This document shows positions 11,156-22,775 of a DNA stretch of 64,000 nucleotides, one piece after another. The DNA is from Perilla frutescens (Eukaryota; Streptophyta; Magnoliopsida; Lamiales; Lamiaceae): positions 47,427,001 through 47,491,000 of the forward strand of contig BRKX01000009.1 in NCBI GenBank assembly GCA_026008535.1. The letters run 5' to 3'. A model generated the notes under the pieces. The model searched no databases, had not been told where the DNA came from, and was given only the letters and a program-made list of their open reading frames with translations. The stretch's first letter is position 1. Every line of letters starts with the position of its first letter. A program made the translations under genes and the position numbers.

Positions 11156-12812
11156 TGCGAGATTTACTCTCCACAATTGTTTCAATATTTATAAACTCGA
11201 GTCATGCTTACAAGTATACAAGTATATAATTGTAGATAGGATGAAACGAGATCGATCCACAGGGAAAAGGAATTAGAACTTGAAAATACAAGTACCACGA
11301 CGATAGACGAGTGAAATATTTAGACTATGGATTAGGATGAGGGTTGATTGTCATAACAAAACCAAAACATAAGAAATAAACAAGTGAATACCAAACAACA
11401 ACAATAAACAAACTAAATAGCAAACGAAATAAACAATACCAACAAGAGAGAGATATTTGAAGATGATAAATAAGGGCAAGACTCTAGGATATGGATACAC
11501 AATGCGCTCATTGATCAAACAACAAGGATTTAAACACACAATCATGTTAAGTTCATAGATAGGAAGACTATGAATATAGAAGGAGCATCTCTCGAATATC
11601 TCCTTAATTGCGAATGTGACAAGGATGGTTATCTCTAATGCATTCCAAGGTCGCACCTACCAAAGGCTCTAAGGGGTCACATTTTCTTCCACATAATCGA
11701 CATTCGACTAAGAAGACAACTATGTAGATTTAATCCAAGCATGTCTATGATCACGGGATTGACTAGATGCAAGTGATTCATACATTTGATGCTAGTAAGA
11801 ATGCCACTTCAAACAACACCATTCAAGAACTAGCATGGATTAAAATCTTGACAAAGCAATACATATATATATATATATATATATATATCCCAAATCAAAG
11901 ATCAATATTCACATTGCTTCACCACATCCTAGAGCCCTAAGGCTCTAGCCAACCATATTCACAATAAAATCAAGATTACAAGACAAAGAACAACAACCGA
12001 TTCTAAATACAATTTCAAGAAGAGAGAAGAAGTGATAAAACCCAATGTAGAACACTCTTCTTCAATCCTATGGCTTGGATGGTTGAATCTTCCTCCTTCC
12101 TCTTGATCTTCAAAAATCCCCAATCTTGGTGTTTCTCTAAGTGTATTTCATGTTGTAGGGTAGATGGATGTGTATTTTAAAAACCCCAAAAGATATATAA
12201 AAGAGTGGACCAATAATTGGATGCCAAAAGTCACTTTTAATTTCCGTCTGTGCGCAATTCGACCCCAGGAACTTGTGTTTGAGAGTTGAGTTTGGAACAA
12301 AGGAAATCAAGTCTCTGAAGGCTCTGCAACACGACATTTGGGTCGCGTTTCGGGGTTGCGTTTTGACTGAAGGCCGAGGCGCGACCCCAGTAACTCGCGT
12401 TTGACACCCGCGTTTCGTCCAAAGGATTTTAGCTCACTGAAGGCTCTGCAACACGGGATCTAGGTCGCGTTTGAGGGTCTCATTTCAACCTTCAGTCGAA
12501 ACTCGACCCAAGGGGGTCGCGTTCGGCATGAGTCTCCGGTAGCTTCCACGGTTTTGCTTCATTCTCGCTCGTTTCTTGGCCAATTAACCCGATTCAACTT
12601 GCAGTGTGCTCCTTATTCAATTCTCTATCTATGTATGATCTTGAATCCTTCAAGTTTGAAGTAATTGATCCTTAAGTTCCTGTAAAACTCAAACAAGAAA
12701 CAAAACATCCAAACCGGGAGTTTAAGAGCTCAAATTGGGTTAAAGCACACATTTAACTCACCAAAACTCGTCATTTCAACCTCAATAAATGGTGAAAAAA
12801 TCACACTTATCA
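11156..12812 (-). repeat. 3' LTR of the gag-protease element
   Basis: It pairs with 17412-18613. Compared with the right copy it lacks three bases near its left end (TGCGAG versus TGATACGAG). It retains about 450 bp (roughly 11690-12150) that are missing from the right copy. It includes a TA microsatellite at 11864-11888 and a GC-rich block with repeated GGTCGCGTTT words at 12240-12520. Open frames in this block occur in both LTRs but show no coding family. Confidence 0.85.
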
Positions 12813-12826
12813 ACTCCCCCAAACTT
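12813..12826 (-). other. polypurine tract
   Basis: On the minus strand this reads TTTAAGTTTGGGGGAGT immediately before the LTR start TGATAAGTG. It is the usual plus-strand primer sequence of Athila/Tat-type elements. Confidence 0.85.
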
Positions 12827-14800
12827 AAATATTTATTTGTCCTCAAACAAAAACAAGAGTACAAAAGCAAGCAATTTGAGTAAATTTGAATCAAGAAGGC
12901 AATTTGCTTCAAAAATCGAAAGATAAACAATGCATTGATAATATTGGCAATCAAACATAAACAAGTACATCAAAATCATCATGATACAATTATCGAAGTT
13001 CAAGCTCTCACAAGGATCAATGAATGCTCACTCTCGAGTGTATAGGTTAAACGTTTATCCGCTCAAGGTAAAGTGTGCACTAGAATCCTACCATATGCTT
13101 GCAAAGTGACTACAATCTCCACTACTCCACGTGTGTTCTCAAATAAGAATCATTAAGGGCTTTTCGGGTTGTAGTGAAGGCTTTTCGGAAGGGTAGGAAA
13201 AATATTTGGCAAAGTGGCGTCCCAAAATACCAAATCAATACATTATCAACCAAGTAGAACCACACAAGTTCTCTTTTACTCCTTTTGTTTCACAACCCAA
13301 TCTCTTTGAGATTTTTCCAAATTTTTCATCATTTCTTACTCTTTTTGTTTGTGATCATAATGTGAACATCTCTGTTCTTTTCTTCAATTAAGGATTTTCA
13401 ATTCAAATCAAGATAATTCACTTCTTTTTAATCTTTTCATCACAAGAGTATGTCAATATTTTACCTTTTTCTAATTACAAGATTTCTCAAAAGTTCCAAT
13501 TGAAAGAATATACACAACTTGTCATTTATTTCATTCCCAACCCAACAAAATCAAGAAAACATTTCAAGGCTAAAAAAAAGGGCTTGCAAGGGATTCAATT
13601 TGTAGTGGAAAGAAAAATATTTGGATCATCATGAGGTTAAACAACAAATGGCCTTAAATCCTTTTCAAGAAATCAAACACACAATTGTAACCTCAATTAA
13701 ATCACCAAGCAAGTTCTAGAGAAAGACTAGTGCACCAAGAAGACCATCAATCACTCATCAAAGAAATGATTACACTTGTGTAATCTTTGGATCAAAATCT
13801 TCCCAAGGTAAGTTTTTCCTTCAATAATTGTACTTTTGAGACACTAAAAAAACCTTGTTTACATTATCATGCTATAAAATTTTTCCTTTTATCAATATTT
13901 TTCAAAAATTTTAAACATAAGCTCATGCTCATCAATGATTCCAATTTCATCAAAAACATGCTCTCATGACTCTTATCATGTTACAAGAACATACAGCTAT
14001 TTAAGTCAAAATATCCCCGAACCACATATCATAAGGCAATTGAACAAAAATATAGATAAAACATCACATGCTCATGAAACAAAACGGCATGTAATCAAAT
14101 ATCCATCAATGCCTCCATCCAATCAATCCAACATAAAAACTAAAAAAAAAATTCAAGCATAATCCACAACATAAATAAAATAAGCATGCTCAAACATCCG
14201 AACATGCTCCAATATCCGAAAACATAAATACACTAACTAGATAATTATTTAAATAAAGCGGTAAAATGAGCAGAAAAGACCCTTGCCACCATGACTCTCT
14301 CCCCCTCCCCCAAACTTATTTTGATCGAAGAGTGAAAATAAGTTTGGAGGCAAAAAGATGGTGGCAAGGCTCACTAACGGCGCAGTGAGGTGGATGGAGT
14401 GGAGACTAGTGTGGAAATGGCTGAGAAGATGATGACAACATGAACTGGGATTGGTTTTTTTTTATGTCGGGAATAAGGTCGGGCTCGGCTCACAACCTTT
14501 GTTTCTCGAGTTTTGAGCTCCGTGTTTTTAGCTTTTGAGCCTTTTCCATGCTTCTTTTGACATCTATTTTCGAACACTTATGCTCTCCCGTCATTCAACA
14601 TAACTCCCTGCATTCATTTCACTCCACAAACATAAACACTAATCATCAACTTCCAATCAAAACACCACCCTTATAAACAAATCTAAACTAAACAGGATAA
14701 ACAAAATAAGACAACAAATCAAAACAACATAAAAATCATTGGGTTGCCTCCCAACAAGCGCTTAATTTAACGTCATGAGCTCAATAGGATATCAATGGCC
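12827..14800 (-). other. non-coding spacer where pol would normally lie
   Basis: About 2 kb between protease and polypurine tract with no recognisable reverse transcriptase, RNase H or integrase motif on either strand. It contains a second polypurine-like stretch (CTCCCCCTCCCCCAAAC near 14299-14315). Short open frames here look like chance frames. Confidence 0.7.
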
Positions 14801-14805
14801 AATAG

Positions 14806-15597
14806 TCAACCAAAAAGATATGGTGGCTTCCTATGCCACACAAGAGCACCTTCTTCAATTCTCCAAGGCATTGCAATCAAATCCGGTTTAAAGATTCTAA
14901 AATACTCCTCGGGAATATCTTCTTCACTCTTTTCTTGACAAATCAACTTGCCCGATTTGACTATTCGAATCACCTTGCACTCTTCCGTGTCTTTAGACCC
15001 ATCTTCTTTAGGAACTTCTCTTCTCTCCTTTAATTGATACATGATCGACAAGTTATGAACCCTGAGAGTAAGTTCACCTTTTTCCATATCAATTAGGGCC
15101 CTTGCGGTACTCAAGAATGGTCTTCCTAGGATGAGTGCTATCTCTTCGTTCTCCTCCATATCGAGTACCAAGAAATCAATAGGAAAAATGAATTCACCTA
15201 CTCGCACAAGAACATTCTCAATGATCCCCTTTGGATGAGTAATAGAATGGTCTGCTAATTGCAAGCAAACATTTGGCGTCTTCAACTTTCCAACTTTTAG
15301 CTTATGAAAGAAAGAAAGAGGCATAAGGTTCACACTTGCTCCAAGATCACAAAGTGCATTCACAATCAACTTTTCGCCAATATCACATGGGATAACAAAA
15401 CTCCCCGGATCTTTTAACTTTGGTGGCAACTTTTGTTGAAGGAAGGTACTACACTCCCCCGTGAGGCTCAATACTTCACACTTCCTCAACCTTTTCTTTT
15501 TTGAAAACACTTCCTTAAAGAATTTTGCGTAGTTTGGCATTCTTTGCAACAAATTCACATGAGGGAGGTTGTTGTGGAATTTTCGAAACACCTCCAA
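14806..15597 (-). CDS. retropepsin-like aspartic protease region of Gag-Pro
   Basis: About 263 residues from the point where the protease frame opens. The active-site segment is ALCDLGASVNLMPLS at residues 81-95, with Asp84 as the catalytic aspartate and Leu in place of the Ser/Thr usual in DSG/DTG. LQLADHS, DFLVLDMEE and the ILGRPFLS flap-side motif follow. Upstream similarity (MPNYAKFFKEV) belongs to the gag-protease linker. The gag frame stops at 15618, and continuing similarity shows a further frameshift just after EQFKN, near 15592-15606. Joined expression would need readthrough and a shift, so this copy is probably inactive. It would cleave the Gag precursor. Confidence 0.8.
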   Translation of the reverse strand: MEVFRKFHNNLPHVNLLQRMPNYAKFFKEVFSKKKRLRKCEVLSLTGECSTFLQQKLPPKLKDPGSFVIPCDIGEKLIVNALCDLGASVNLMPLSFFHKLKVGKLKTPNVCLQLADHSITHPKGIIENVLVRVGEFIFPIDFLVLDMEENEEIALILGRPFLSTARALIDMEKGELTLRVHNLSIMYQLKERREVPKEDGSKDTEECKVIRIVKSGKLICQEKSEEDIPEEYFRIFKPDLIAMPWRIEEGALVWHRKPPYLFG

Positions 15598-15617
15598 GAA
15601 TTCTTGAATTGTTCATC

Positions 15618-17261
15618 TTACTCATTCTTTCGCAACCTTTCAGGATATGGAAAAACAACAGGGAAGAGAGGCAAAGTTGATGGAAGTGACTTACTTGAAG
15701 TTTTCTCCGTTGACTTTTTCTCAATTCCAATTTCACAATCCTTGGCTTTCAATCCATTTTCAACTTTTCGTTCCTTAAGATTTATATGAGAAACCTCCAA
15801 TTTTTCCACTAACCCAACATTCAACACATGTATAGCCTTACATTGCTCTTTTGGGTTGATGGTTGTATTGCTCGGGAACTTGCCTTGTTGGTGTTGATTC
15901 TCTATAATTGTAGCAAGTTGGCTCATTTGCTTCTCTAGCATATTCACTTGGGTGCCAATCGCTCCCACATGATTCTCCAATTTTTCAAAGTGAGATTGTA
16001 TCTCATCTATGTATTTTTCCGTCTTTCCCATGAATGCCATCAAGAGATCATACATTTTAGGTTTCTTTTCTTCATCTATCACACCATTGGTAACTGAGAA
16101 ACCGGGAGGTGTTTGAATGGTGTTGTTTGGATTACCATAGGACATGTTTGGATGTTGTGCCCTATTTTGATAATTTTGATTTCTACCATATTGGCCTCCA
16201 TATTGTGGTGTGTACCCTTGATTGTATGGCCTTTGTTGATTTGAATAGCCTCCTCCTTGATTCACATAATTAACTTTCTCAAATTGACTTTGAGAAGTCT
16301 CAGCTTTTGGATTGGTGAAGGCTTCGATTCTTGTGTTTAGAGTTGATACTTGAGCCATCAATAGCTCAAGTGCATCCGAATTTGAGGTAGATGCAACTTT
16401 CTTCATTATTTGAATACCTTCTCTTGCAATCGGCCATTGAAATGAATTAGAGGCCATTTTCTCTATGATTCTCATGGCTTTGTCCGGGCCTCTTGCTAAT
16501 AAAGATCCTCCCACGGCCGCATCCATTAGTGTTCTCACCTCGGGTTTACTTCCACCATAGAAGATACACACTTGGTGGTCGGTTCCAAACCCATGCCTGG
16601 GGCACTTTCTTAGCATCTCTCTAAAGCGTTCCCACGCCTCATACATGCTTTCCTCATTCCATTGCTTGAATACGGTGATGTTGCCTTTAAGTTTGAGAGT
16701 TTTTCCGGGTGGGAAAAACTTGTGAAGGAACTTTGTCACCAATGCATCCCATGTTTGGAACGATCCTTGGGCTTGGCTCAACCACCATGTCTTCGCCTTG
16801 TCGCTCAAAGAAAATGGGAATAACCAAATTCGGATTGCATCATCTGGGACTCCATTCGCCTTTATCGTCCCACTATACTCAAGAAACTTGCGTATGTGCT
16901 CATTTGGATCCTCCATTGGCATTCCTCGGAACGGGTGTTGTTGGATCATGAGTATAAGGGACGTCTTGAACTCCAAATTGTTGGCTTGAATGGGTGGTCC
17001 ATTCACTACCCCTTGGTTCACGACGGGTTGGAAAAGGTTTCGGATCGGGACCTCCACATTTCTATGTTGTGCTTCTTCTTGGGCTCTCAATTGTCCTTGC
17101 ATAACCTCTAATTGCCTTTGCATTTGGGCAATCATAGGATCTTGAACCGGTGGAAGGTTATCTGCCATTCTCCTCCGTCTACATGCATTGTTGTGGCGCA
17201 CCGTTGCTTCAATTTCTGGATCCAAGTCGATAGGTGGCTCACCTCTAGATTGAGTGTGCAT
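15618..17261 (-). CDS. Gag polyprotein (547 aa)
   Basis: It starts MHTQSRGEPP at 17261, close to the primer site. Residues 115-235 match the Retrotrans_gag capsid core (DAIRIWLFPFSL, AKTWWLSQ, KFLHKFFPPGKT, SMYEAWERFREMLR, FGTDHQVCIFYGG). Residues 325-400 are rich in Gln, Asn, Tyr and Gly. A coiled-coil-like stretch follows (IQSHFEKLENHVGAIGTQV). No CCHC zinc knuckle is seen, as in many Athila/Tat-type Gags. The frame is fully open, which is unusual in this decayed neighbourhood, and ends with TAA just before the protease. Confidence 0.88.
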   Translation of the reverse strand: MHTQSRGEPPIDLDPEIEATVRHNNACRRRRMADNLPPVQDPMIAQMQRQLEVMQGQLRAQEEAQHRNVEVPIRNLFQPVVNQGVVNGPPIQANNLEFKTSLILMIQQHPFRGMPMEDPNEHIRKFLEYSGTIKANGVPDDAIRIWLFPFSLSDKAKTWWLSQAQGSFQTWDALVTKFLHKFFPPGKTLKLKGNITVFKQWNEESMYEAWERFREMLRKCPRHGFGTDHQVCIFYGGSKPEVRTLMDAAVGGSLLARGPDKAMRIIEKMASNSFQWPIAREGIQIMKKVASTSNSDALELLMAQVSTLNTRIEAFTNPKAETSQSQFEKVNYVNQGGGYSNQQRPYNQGYTPQYGGQYGRNQNYQNRAQHPNMSYGNPNNTIQTPPGFSVTNGVIDEEKKPKMYDLLMAFMGKTEKYIDEIQSHFEKLENHVGAIGTQVNMLEKQMSQLATIIENQHQQGKFPSNTTINPKEQCKAIHVLNVGLVEKLEVSHINLKERKVENGLKAKDCEIGIEKKSTEKTSSKSLPSTLPLFPVVFPYPERLRKNE

Positions 17262-17387
17262 ACACTACCTGTCAAAGAACCAAGATCTCAATGCACAAAT
17301 CTTAACAAAATAAAAATAATATAAAATGTCTAAACAAATCCACACAATCGTTATCACAATATTGCATATATCAAATTAATTCACAAC

Positions 17388-17406
17388 TCCCCGGCAACGG
17401 CGCGAA
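17388..17406 (-). other. primer-binding site complementary to tRNA-Asp
   Basis: On the minus strand it reads CGCGCCGTTGCCGGGGA. It differs from the perfect tRNA-Asp complement (TGGCGCCGTTGCCGGGGA) only at its first bases. It sits a few bases inside the right LTR. Confidence 0.88.
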
Positions 17407-17411
17407 AAACT

Positions 17412-18613
17412 TGATACGAGATTTACTCTCCACAATGGTTTCAATATTTATAAAATCGAGTCATGCTTACAAGTATACAAGCATATAATTGTAGACAGAA
17501 TGAAACGAGATCGATCCACAGTGAAAGGGAATTAGAACTTGAAAATACAAGTACCACGATGATAGACGAGTGAAATATTTAGACTATGGATTAGGATGAG
17601 GGTTGATTTTCATAACAAAACTAAAACATAAGAAATAAACAAGAGAATACCAAACAACAACAATAAACAAACTAAATAGCAAATGAAATAAACAATACCA
17701 ACAAGAGAGAGATATTGAAGATGATAAATAAGGGCAAGACTCTAGGATATGAATACACAATGCTCTTATTGATCAAACAACAAGGATTTAACAATCATGC
17801 TAAGTTCATAGATAGGAAGACCATGAATATAGAAGAAGCATCTCTCGAATATCTCCTTAATTGCGAATGCGACAAGGATGTTTATCTCTAATGCATTCCA
17901 AGGTTGCACCTACCAAAGGCTCTAAGGGGTCACATTTCCTTCCACATGAGTATGGATGTGTATTTTGAAAACCCCAAAAGATATATAAAAGAGTGGACCA
18001 ATAATTGGATGCCAAAAGTCACTTTTAATTTCTGTCTGTGCGGAACTCGACCCCAGGAACTCGCGTTTGAGGGTCGAGTTTGGAACAAAGGAAATCAGGT
18101 CTCTGAAGGCTCTGCAACACGGCATTTGGGTCGCGTTTCGGGGTCGCGTTTTGACTGAAGGCCGAGGCGCGACCCCAGTAGCTCGCGTTTGACACCCGCG
18201 TTTCGTCCAAAGGATTTCAGCTCTCTGAAGGCTCTGTAACACGGGCTCTAGGTCACATTTGAGGGTCGCGTTTCAGCCTTCAGTCGAAACTCGACCCAAG
18301 GGGGTCGCGTTTGAGGGTCGCGTTCGCCATGAGTCTCCGGTAGCTTCCACGGTTTTGCTTCGTTCTCGCTCGTTTCTTGGCCGATTGACCCGATTCAACT
18401 TGCAGTGTGCTCATTATTCAATTCTCTATCTATGTATGGTCTTGAATTCTTCAAGTTTGAAGTAATTGATCCTTAAGTTCCTGTAAAACTCAAACAAGAA
18501 ACAAAGCATCCAAACCGGGAGGTTAAGAGCTCCAATTGGGTTAAAGCATACATTTAACTCACTAAAACTCGTCATTTCAACCTCAATAAATGGTGCAAAA
18601 ACCACACTTATCA
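17412..18613 (-). repeat. 5' LTR of the gag-protease element, with internal deletion
   Basis: It runs from TGATACGAG to CACTTATCA, 1202 bp. It aligns with the left LTR except for an abrupt jump near 17946-17950, where about 450 bp present in the left LTR are absent. As this is the transcribing LTR of the element, the loss may have removed transcription or leader sequence. The GC-rich GGTCGCGTTT block is at 18040-18330. Confidence 0.85.
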
Positions 18614-18867
18614 GTCCGCATTAACTATAATTAATACCCTTATTTATTTTAAAAAATAATGGTAAAAGAAAATAGAAGTGGACTTTCTCTCTCCAAAACG
18701 CACACTCTCTCTCCAAAAACAAATATCCATATTGACACACTCTCGTCTCTCTCGTGCCTCTCCTCTCTCCTTGCTCAGCCAATCTGCAAATCCACCACCA
18801 CCAACACCATTGGCGTGTCGCTCGCCATATTGCCATCACCGATGTTCACTGAGACAGCAGCTGCCAA
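18614..18867. other. CT-rich flank, no gene recognised
   Basis: Pyrimidine-rich sequence (CTCTCTCTCC words) like a plant 5' untranslated leader, cut at 18868 by the CACTA element. Sequence resumes at 22804. I recognise no protein in the joined flanks. Confidence 0.4.
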
Positions 18868-18895
18868 CACTACTAGAAAAACGATAATAGACAAC
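18868..18895 (+). repeat. CACTA left terminal inverted repeat
   Basis: It starts CACTACTAGAAAAACGAT and continues into AATAGACAAC. It matches the inverse of 22776-22803 with about two differences. Confidence 0.9.
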
Positions 18896-19165
18896 ACGTT
18901 AAAGACAACGGTTTTGTCTTCACCCATTGTCTATAAAGTGATAGACAATGGCTATAGACAAAACCGTTGTCTATCGCCGAGTTTTTTATTTATTTTTAAT
19001 TTTTTTTGCACAACGGTTGCCAAAACCGTTGTCTCTATATTAATAGACAACGGGCGGTTAATAGTCGTTGTCTATCTCTGCGTTTTCACATAGACAACGT
19101 TATATAAACAACGGGTTATCTAACCGTTGTGTAAGGACAACGGTTATTACTGAGCCGTTGTCTAT
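18886..19165. repeat. CACTA subterminal repeats, left side
   Basis: About ten copies of a 10-14 bp word (ACAACGGTT / AACCGTTGT) in both orientations. In the En/Spm family such repeats bind the transposase accessory protein. The matching right-hand cluster is at 22470-22775. Confidence 0.8.
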
Positions 19166-21318
19166 GTAATTGGTAAACGACGTCGTTTTTTTCCAGAAAC
19201 TAAAATAAATTGGATATCCCCAAATTCATTTAGGTCGCGCGAAACAAAATATTTTTACCCCTAAATTGAAGTGTGTGTCGATTTGAAGAGCAAGTCGCCG
19301 CCTTCACCGTGAGACGTCCACCATCGTCGTCACCGCCGTGAGACGTCTCACCATTGCCGCCGACCCGCCGTGAGTTGATGTAAGGTTCGTTGAAGGTGCG
19401 GTTTCGAGATTGAAGCAGCTGGAGAATCAGAGATCGAAGCAGCAGTAGCATCAGGCGTTGATGCAGCAAGCTCTTCCTCAACAGAAGTCGCTCTATCATC
19501 CCCCGGCCTCTTAGTTGCTCCGTAGGTTTGATTTTTTTATCATCCAGCAGTCGCTCTATCATTGCTCTTATTTTGTGACATTTATGTGAACATCAGTTGT
19601 TTATCATAGTTAATTTATGGTCTATTTTTTGTTTTTCTTTGTACAGATTGATGATATTTTCATTGATTTGAGTGAAAGTGATGATTTCTCCAAAAATTTC
19701 TAATTTTTTTAAATAATCTCACGCTAGATTTAGATCTTAATTCTAACTAATTGTAATTATTTTGGGTGAATGATGGATTAATTAATTGTGACGTTTCTTC
19801 TCACGAAAAAAATAACGTGAGATTATTCTGTGAGTCTTTTCTTCTCACGAATCTACTTCTTGGGGATTGTTGATTCTATATTTTCAATTTCAGCCACCTT
19901 GGTTGATCCTTGTCTCTGTGCACTTTTTCTTCTTTGAAACCTGAATCATATGATAGTTTGTTTTGGTTCGTTGTTGAAATTCTTGTAATTGTGATGTGCA
20001 GTGACTGCTGTGGAAAGTGGGAGTAGGGCTCAGCAATAAGCCTCATAAGAGAAAGAGGTCCATCCTTGTATAATTTTCACGAAAATGGGACGGACAATAA
20101 GCCTCATAAGAGAAAGAGGTCTAAAAATCTTTCCTTAAATCATTGAATCTTGAGTCTTGATCATATGTGTATGTATATATATAGGAATACGTGCCTGTGC
20201 AAGATGAAGATGTTTCCAAGTTGAATTGGGACGTCGTTGAAATTGAACAAGTGGGATTCGCTGCTGCCTCCCTCAATCAACAACATCAACAACAGGAGGT
20301 TGCTCTATGAAGAAACCATCGTATCTATTTCAGCATTAATTAATTTCAAAAAAGAAAGAAAAATATAATGTTTAAAAAACTTGTATTGATTTAAGTTAAG
20401 GTATCTGTACTAACCACTGAACCCTACCATAAATGGTGTGTGTGTGGTTGCAAGTACAAAACAATGCCTAGGACAAGAATGAATGGGGACACACTAGTTT
20501 CTTCTTGTATTTTTGGAACTGGAAAAATATGCTTGCTTGCTTTTGTATGTATCTATCATATTACCCCTTCATATATCATATATCATATGTGATAAATGTG
20601 TTGTGCTGTTGGGGTTTCCTTCAACTATATATGTTGCTATCAGACCACCAAGCTAACAAAAGGAATGCAACAAAATTTTTGGGCATGCAGCTTTATTGTG
20701 CTATATGTATATACTCTGGCTATAGGCTGATTCAGCATGCCTGCACCTTCTTTTATTATTATTATTATTATTTGGGATTTTGAGAGATTGTGTGTTTAAT
20801 TTAAGGTAGTATTTTTTCACTGATGGTTGAAATAATACACAAGGATGTCCTGAGTGACTGACTTATTGAGTGAACTGATGCAGTGTTGGAATTTCTGTAT
20901 CAAAATGTTTCTTTGATTCAATGGTATAAAATAATAAAAGAAATCCAATTCATGCCAAAGGAAAAATCACACTACAAGAAAATTACAAGATATTTGTGTT
21001 AAATCTTAGGACAGATATGGAAGCTAAAACGACTTGTAATGTAGTTGGTTTTCATTCTTCTGCTGCTTCTTTCAATGATTTTGTCGTGTCTAATTGTCTG
21101 TTTTGTTGGTTCTGCAAATATGAAATGCAGCTCATGATGATGAATGTTTGGGCAGGACCAGGATCTATGTTAATGGACTAGAAAGATTTGAAGGCAACTA
21201 CCTGAATACGAGTGCAGATGTCTATGACTTCAGCAGGTGGTAGATCCAATAAAGGTAGCATAAATATCTACCTTTATATATATAGTGAAAAGAGGAAATG
21301 AATCATATACATGTATAG

Positions 21319-21563
21319 GCTGTGAAGCTTCAGAAGTTATAAAGAGATTGGGAAGATGACCCTGATGTTGGGTTCATAATCTTGTAGGTATATATTTATT
21401 TAATTAATGTCTCTTTAATTTGTTGTTTTGTATATATATATTTGTCCAAAATTATTAATATATAGAGAATTATTGATTGATGAATTAAGGGGGGAGGCAC
21501 TGCATTTTCTGCTGGTGGAGATCTTCGTTCTCTATATAATATGATGAAAAAAGGTATTTTAGT

Positions 21564-21594
<31 letters not shown>

Positions 21595-22149
21595 CATGGT
21601 CCAATATTTATATATATCATATATATGTATGTATTGACACTGAGTGCAGGCAAGCTCGAAGAGTGCAAACAGTTATTCTGGAATGGATATGGTTTAATAT
21701 CCTATATCGCTACATATTCGAAACCACATGTGAGTATTACATTTCATATATATTGCGGTCTACATATATAAATTAACAAAGCCTATAAATAAATAATGAT
21801 TTCTTTACGTAGTTATGAGATCTCCATTAATCTTACATAATTAAATGAAAATACAATTAAATTGAATGCAGGTAGCATCTTAAATGGGATCACAATGGGT
21901 GGTGGCCGGGGCTGGAATTTCAGTCCTTGGAACATTTCGCATTGCCACTAATCTAACTGTACGGTACTTACCTTTCTCTATCAAGCTTCAATTTATATTA
22001 ATATTTCAATCTACCCAATTAATTTACTTCACAATTAATTTGAAGTTAAAAATTGAATAACTGCAGATATTTGCTACTCCTAAACATTAGTTGGTTTTCA
22101 CTCAGATGGTGGTTCATCTTATTACCTCTCCCATCTGCCTGCTCATTTG
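21319..22149 (+). pseudogene. captured exons of a 3-hydroxyisobutyryl-CoA hydrolase-like (crotonase fold) gene
   Basis: Five exon-like blocks separated by introns with AG/GT borders: about 21319-21388 (DWEDDPDVGFII); 21490-21553 (AFSAGGDLRSLYNMMKKG); 21650-21729 (LEECKQLFWNGYGLISYIAT, YSKPHV); 21872-21960 (LNGITMGGG, then GTFRIATNLT after a frame change); 22067-22149 (IFATPKH, then HSDGGSSYYLSHLP in another frame). Order and motifs match the plant 3-hydroxyisobutyryl-CoA hydrolase / enoyl-CoA hydratase family, including the oxyanion-hole segment AFSAGGD and the MGGG.G turn. The parent enzyme works in valine catabolism and beta-oxidation. A stop in the first block and frameshifts in the fourth and fifth make this copy non-functional. 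The rest of the enzyme is absent. Confidence 0.8.
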
Positions 22150-22469
22150 GGTAAATATAATATACATATTATTTTCTTTTCTTCTTTTCAAATAGTGTAT
22201 ATATGAAGTGAGGCATAGGAAGGAGCAGAAGGCTAGAAAAGTCGAACTTCTTTTTTTTTACTACTTGTACTTATGAATTTATAACAATGTTGAATGCAAA
22301 ATATTTAATATTAGTTTATTTCAGATTTAATCATGTTATTTTGGAGAACTTACATGTTGTATTATTTATTTTGTATACATTATGGTTATTATGTAATGAA
22401 TTATTGTTCGGTTTTAATTATTTATTATTTTGGAAAATTTTGCAAATAAGCAGGGCTGGTTCTAAATTT

Positions 22470-22775
22470 TACAACGGTCAGATACAAACCAGTTGTCCAT
22501 TTGAATACAGATAACGGTTTTTCATAAAAACCGTTGTCTGCATAAAACACAACGGTTGTCATAAAAAACCGTTGTCTATGAAATGATAAACAACGGGTTT
22601 TCATGACAACCGTTGTCTTTTTTTTAATGTGTTTTCTGATGTTAACAACGGTCAAAATAACCGTTGTCTATTTTTATAAAGACAACGGGTATTGGCTGTT
22701 GTCTATCAGCGTGCGCTAATAGACAACACCTTTATAGACAACGGGCGTTTTCTCTATAGACAACGGGGAATACCC
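22470..22775. repeat. CACTA subterminal repeats, right side
   Basis: Roughly a dozen ACAACGG / CCGTTGT words in both orientations, of the same family as on the left side, running up to the right terminal repeat. Confidence 0.8.

Larger units (their letters stand above)
11156..18613 (-). mobile_element. gag-protease-only LTR retrotransposon (TR-GAG-like, Athila/Tat-type)
   Basis: A complete element of about 7.46 kb. Both LTRs (11156-12812 and 17412-18613) start TG and end CACTTATCA. It has a polypurine tract next to the left LTR and a tRNA-Asp primer site next to the right LTR. Gag and protease are present. No reverse transcriptase, RNase H or integrase is found; 12827-14800 is non-coding. 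It would depend on enzymes supplied by another element. No matching 5-bp flank was found (AAAAA versus GTCCG). Confidence 0.85.

Noticed and set aside
17388..17406. Similarity to tRNA-Asp as a possible tRNA gene
   Set aside because: Only the 3' end complement is present, next to an LTR and on the priming strand. It is a primer-binding site. The same holds at 1299-1315 and 41063-41080.
17904..18465. Overlapping open frames conserved in both LTRs of the gag-protease element (also 12137-12422)
   Set aside because: Conservation is explained by LTR duplication. The frames differ by indels between copies and match no protein family.
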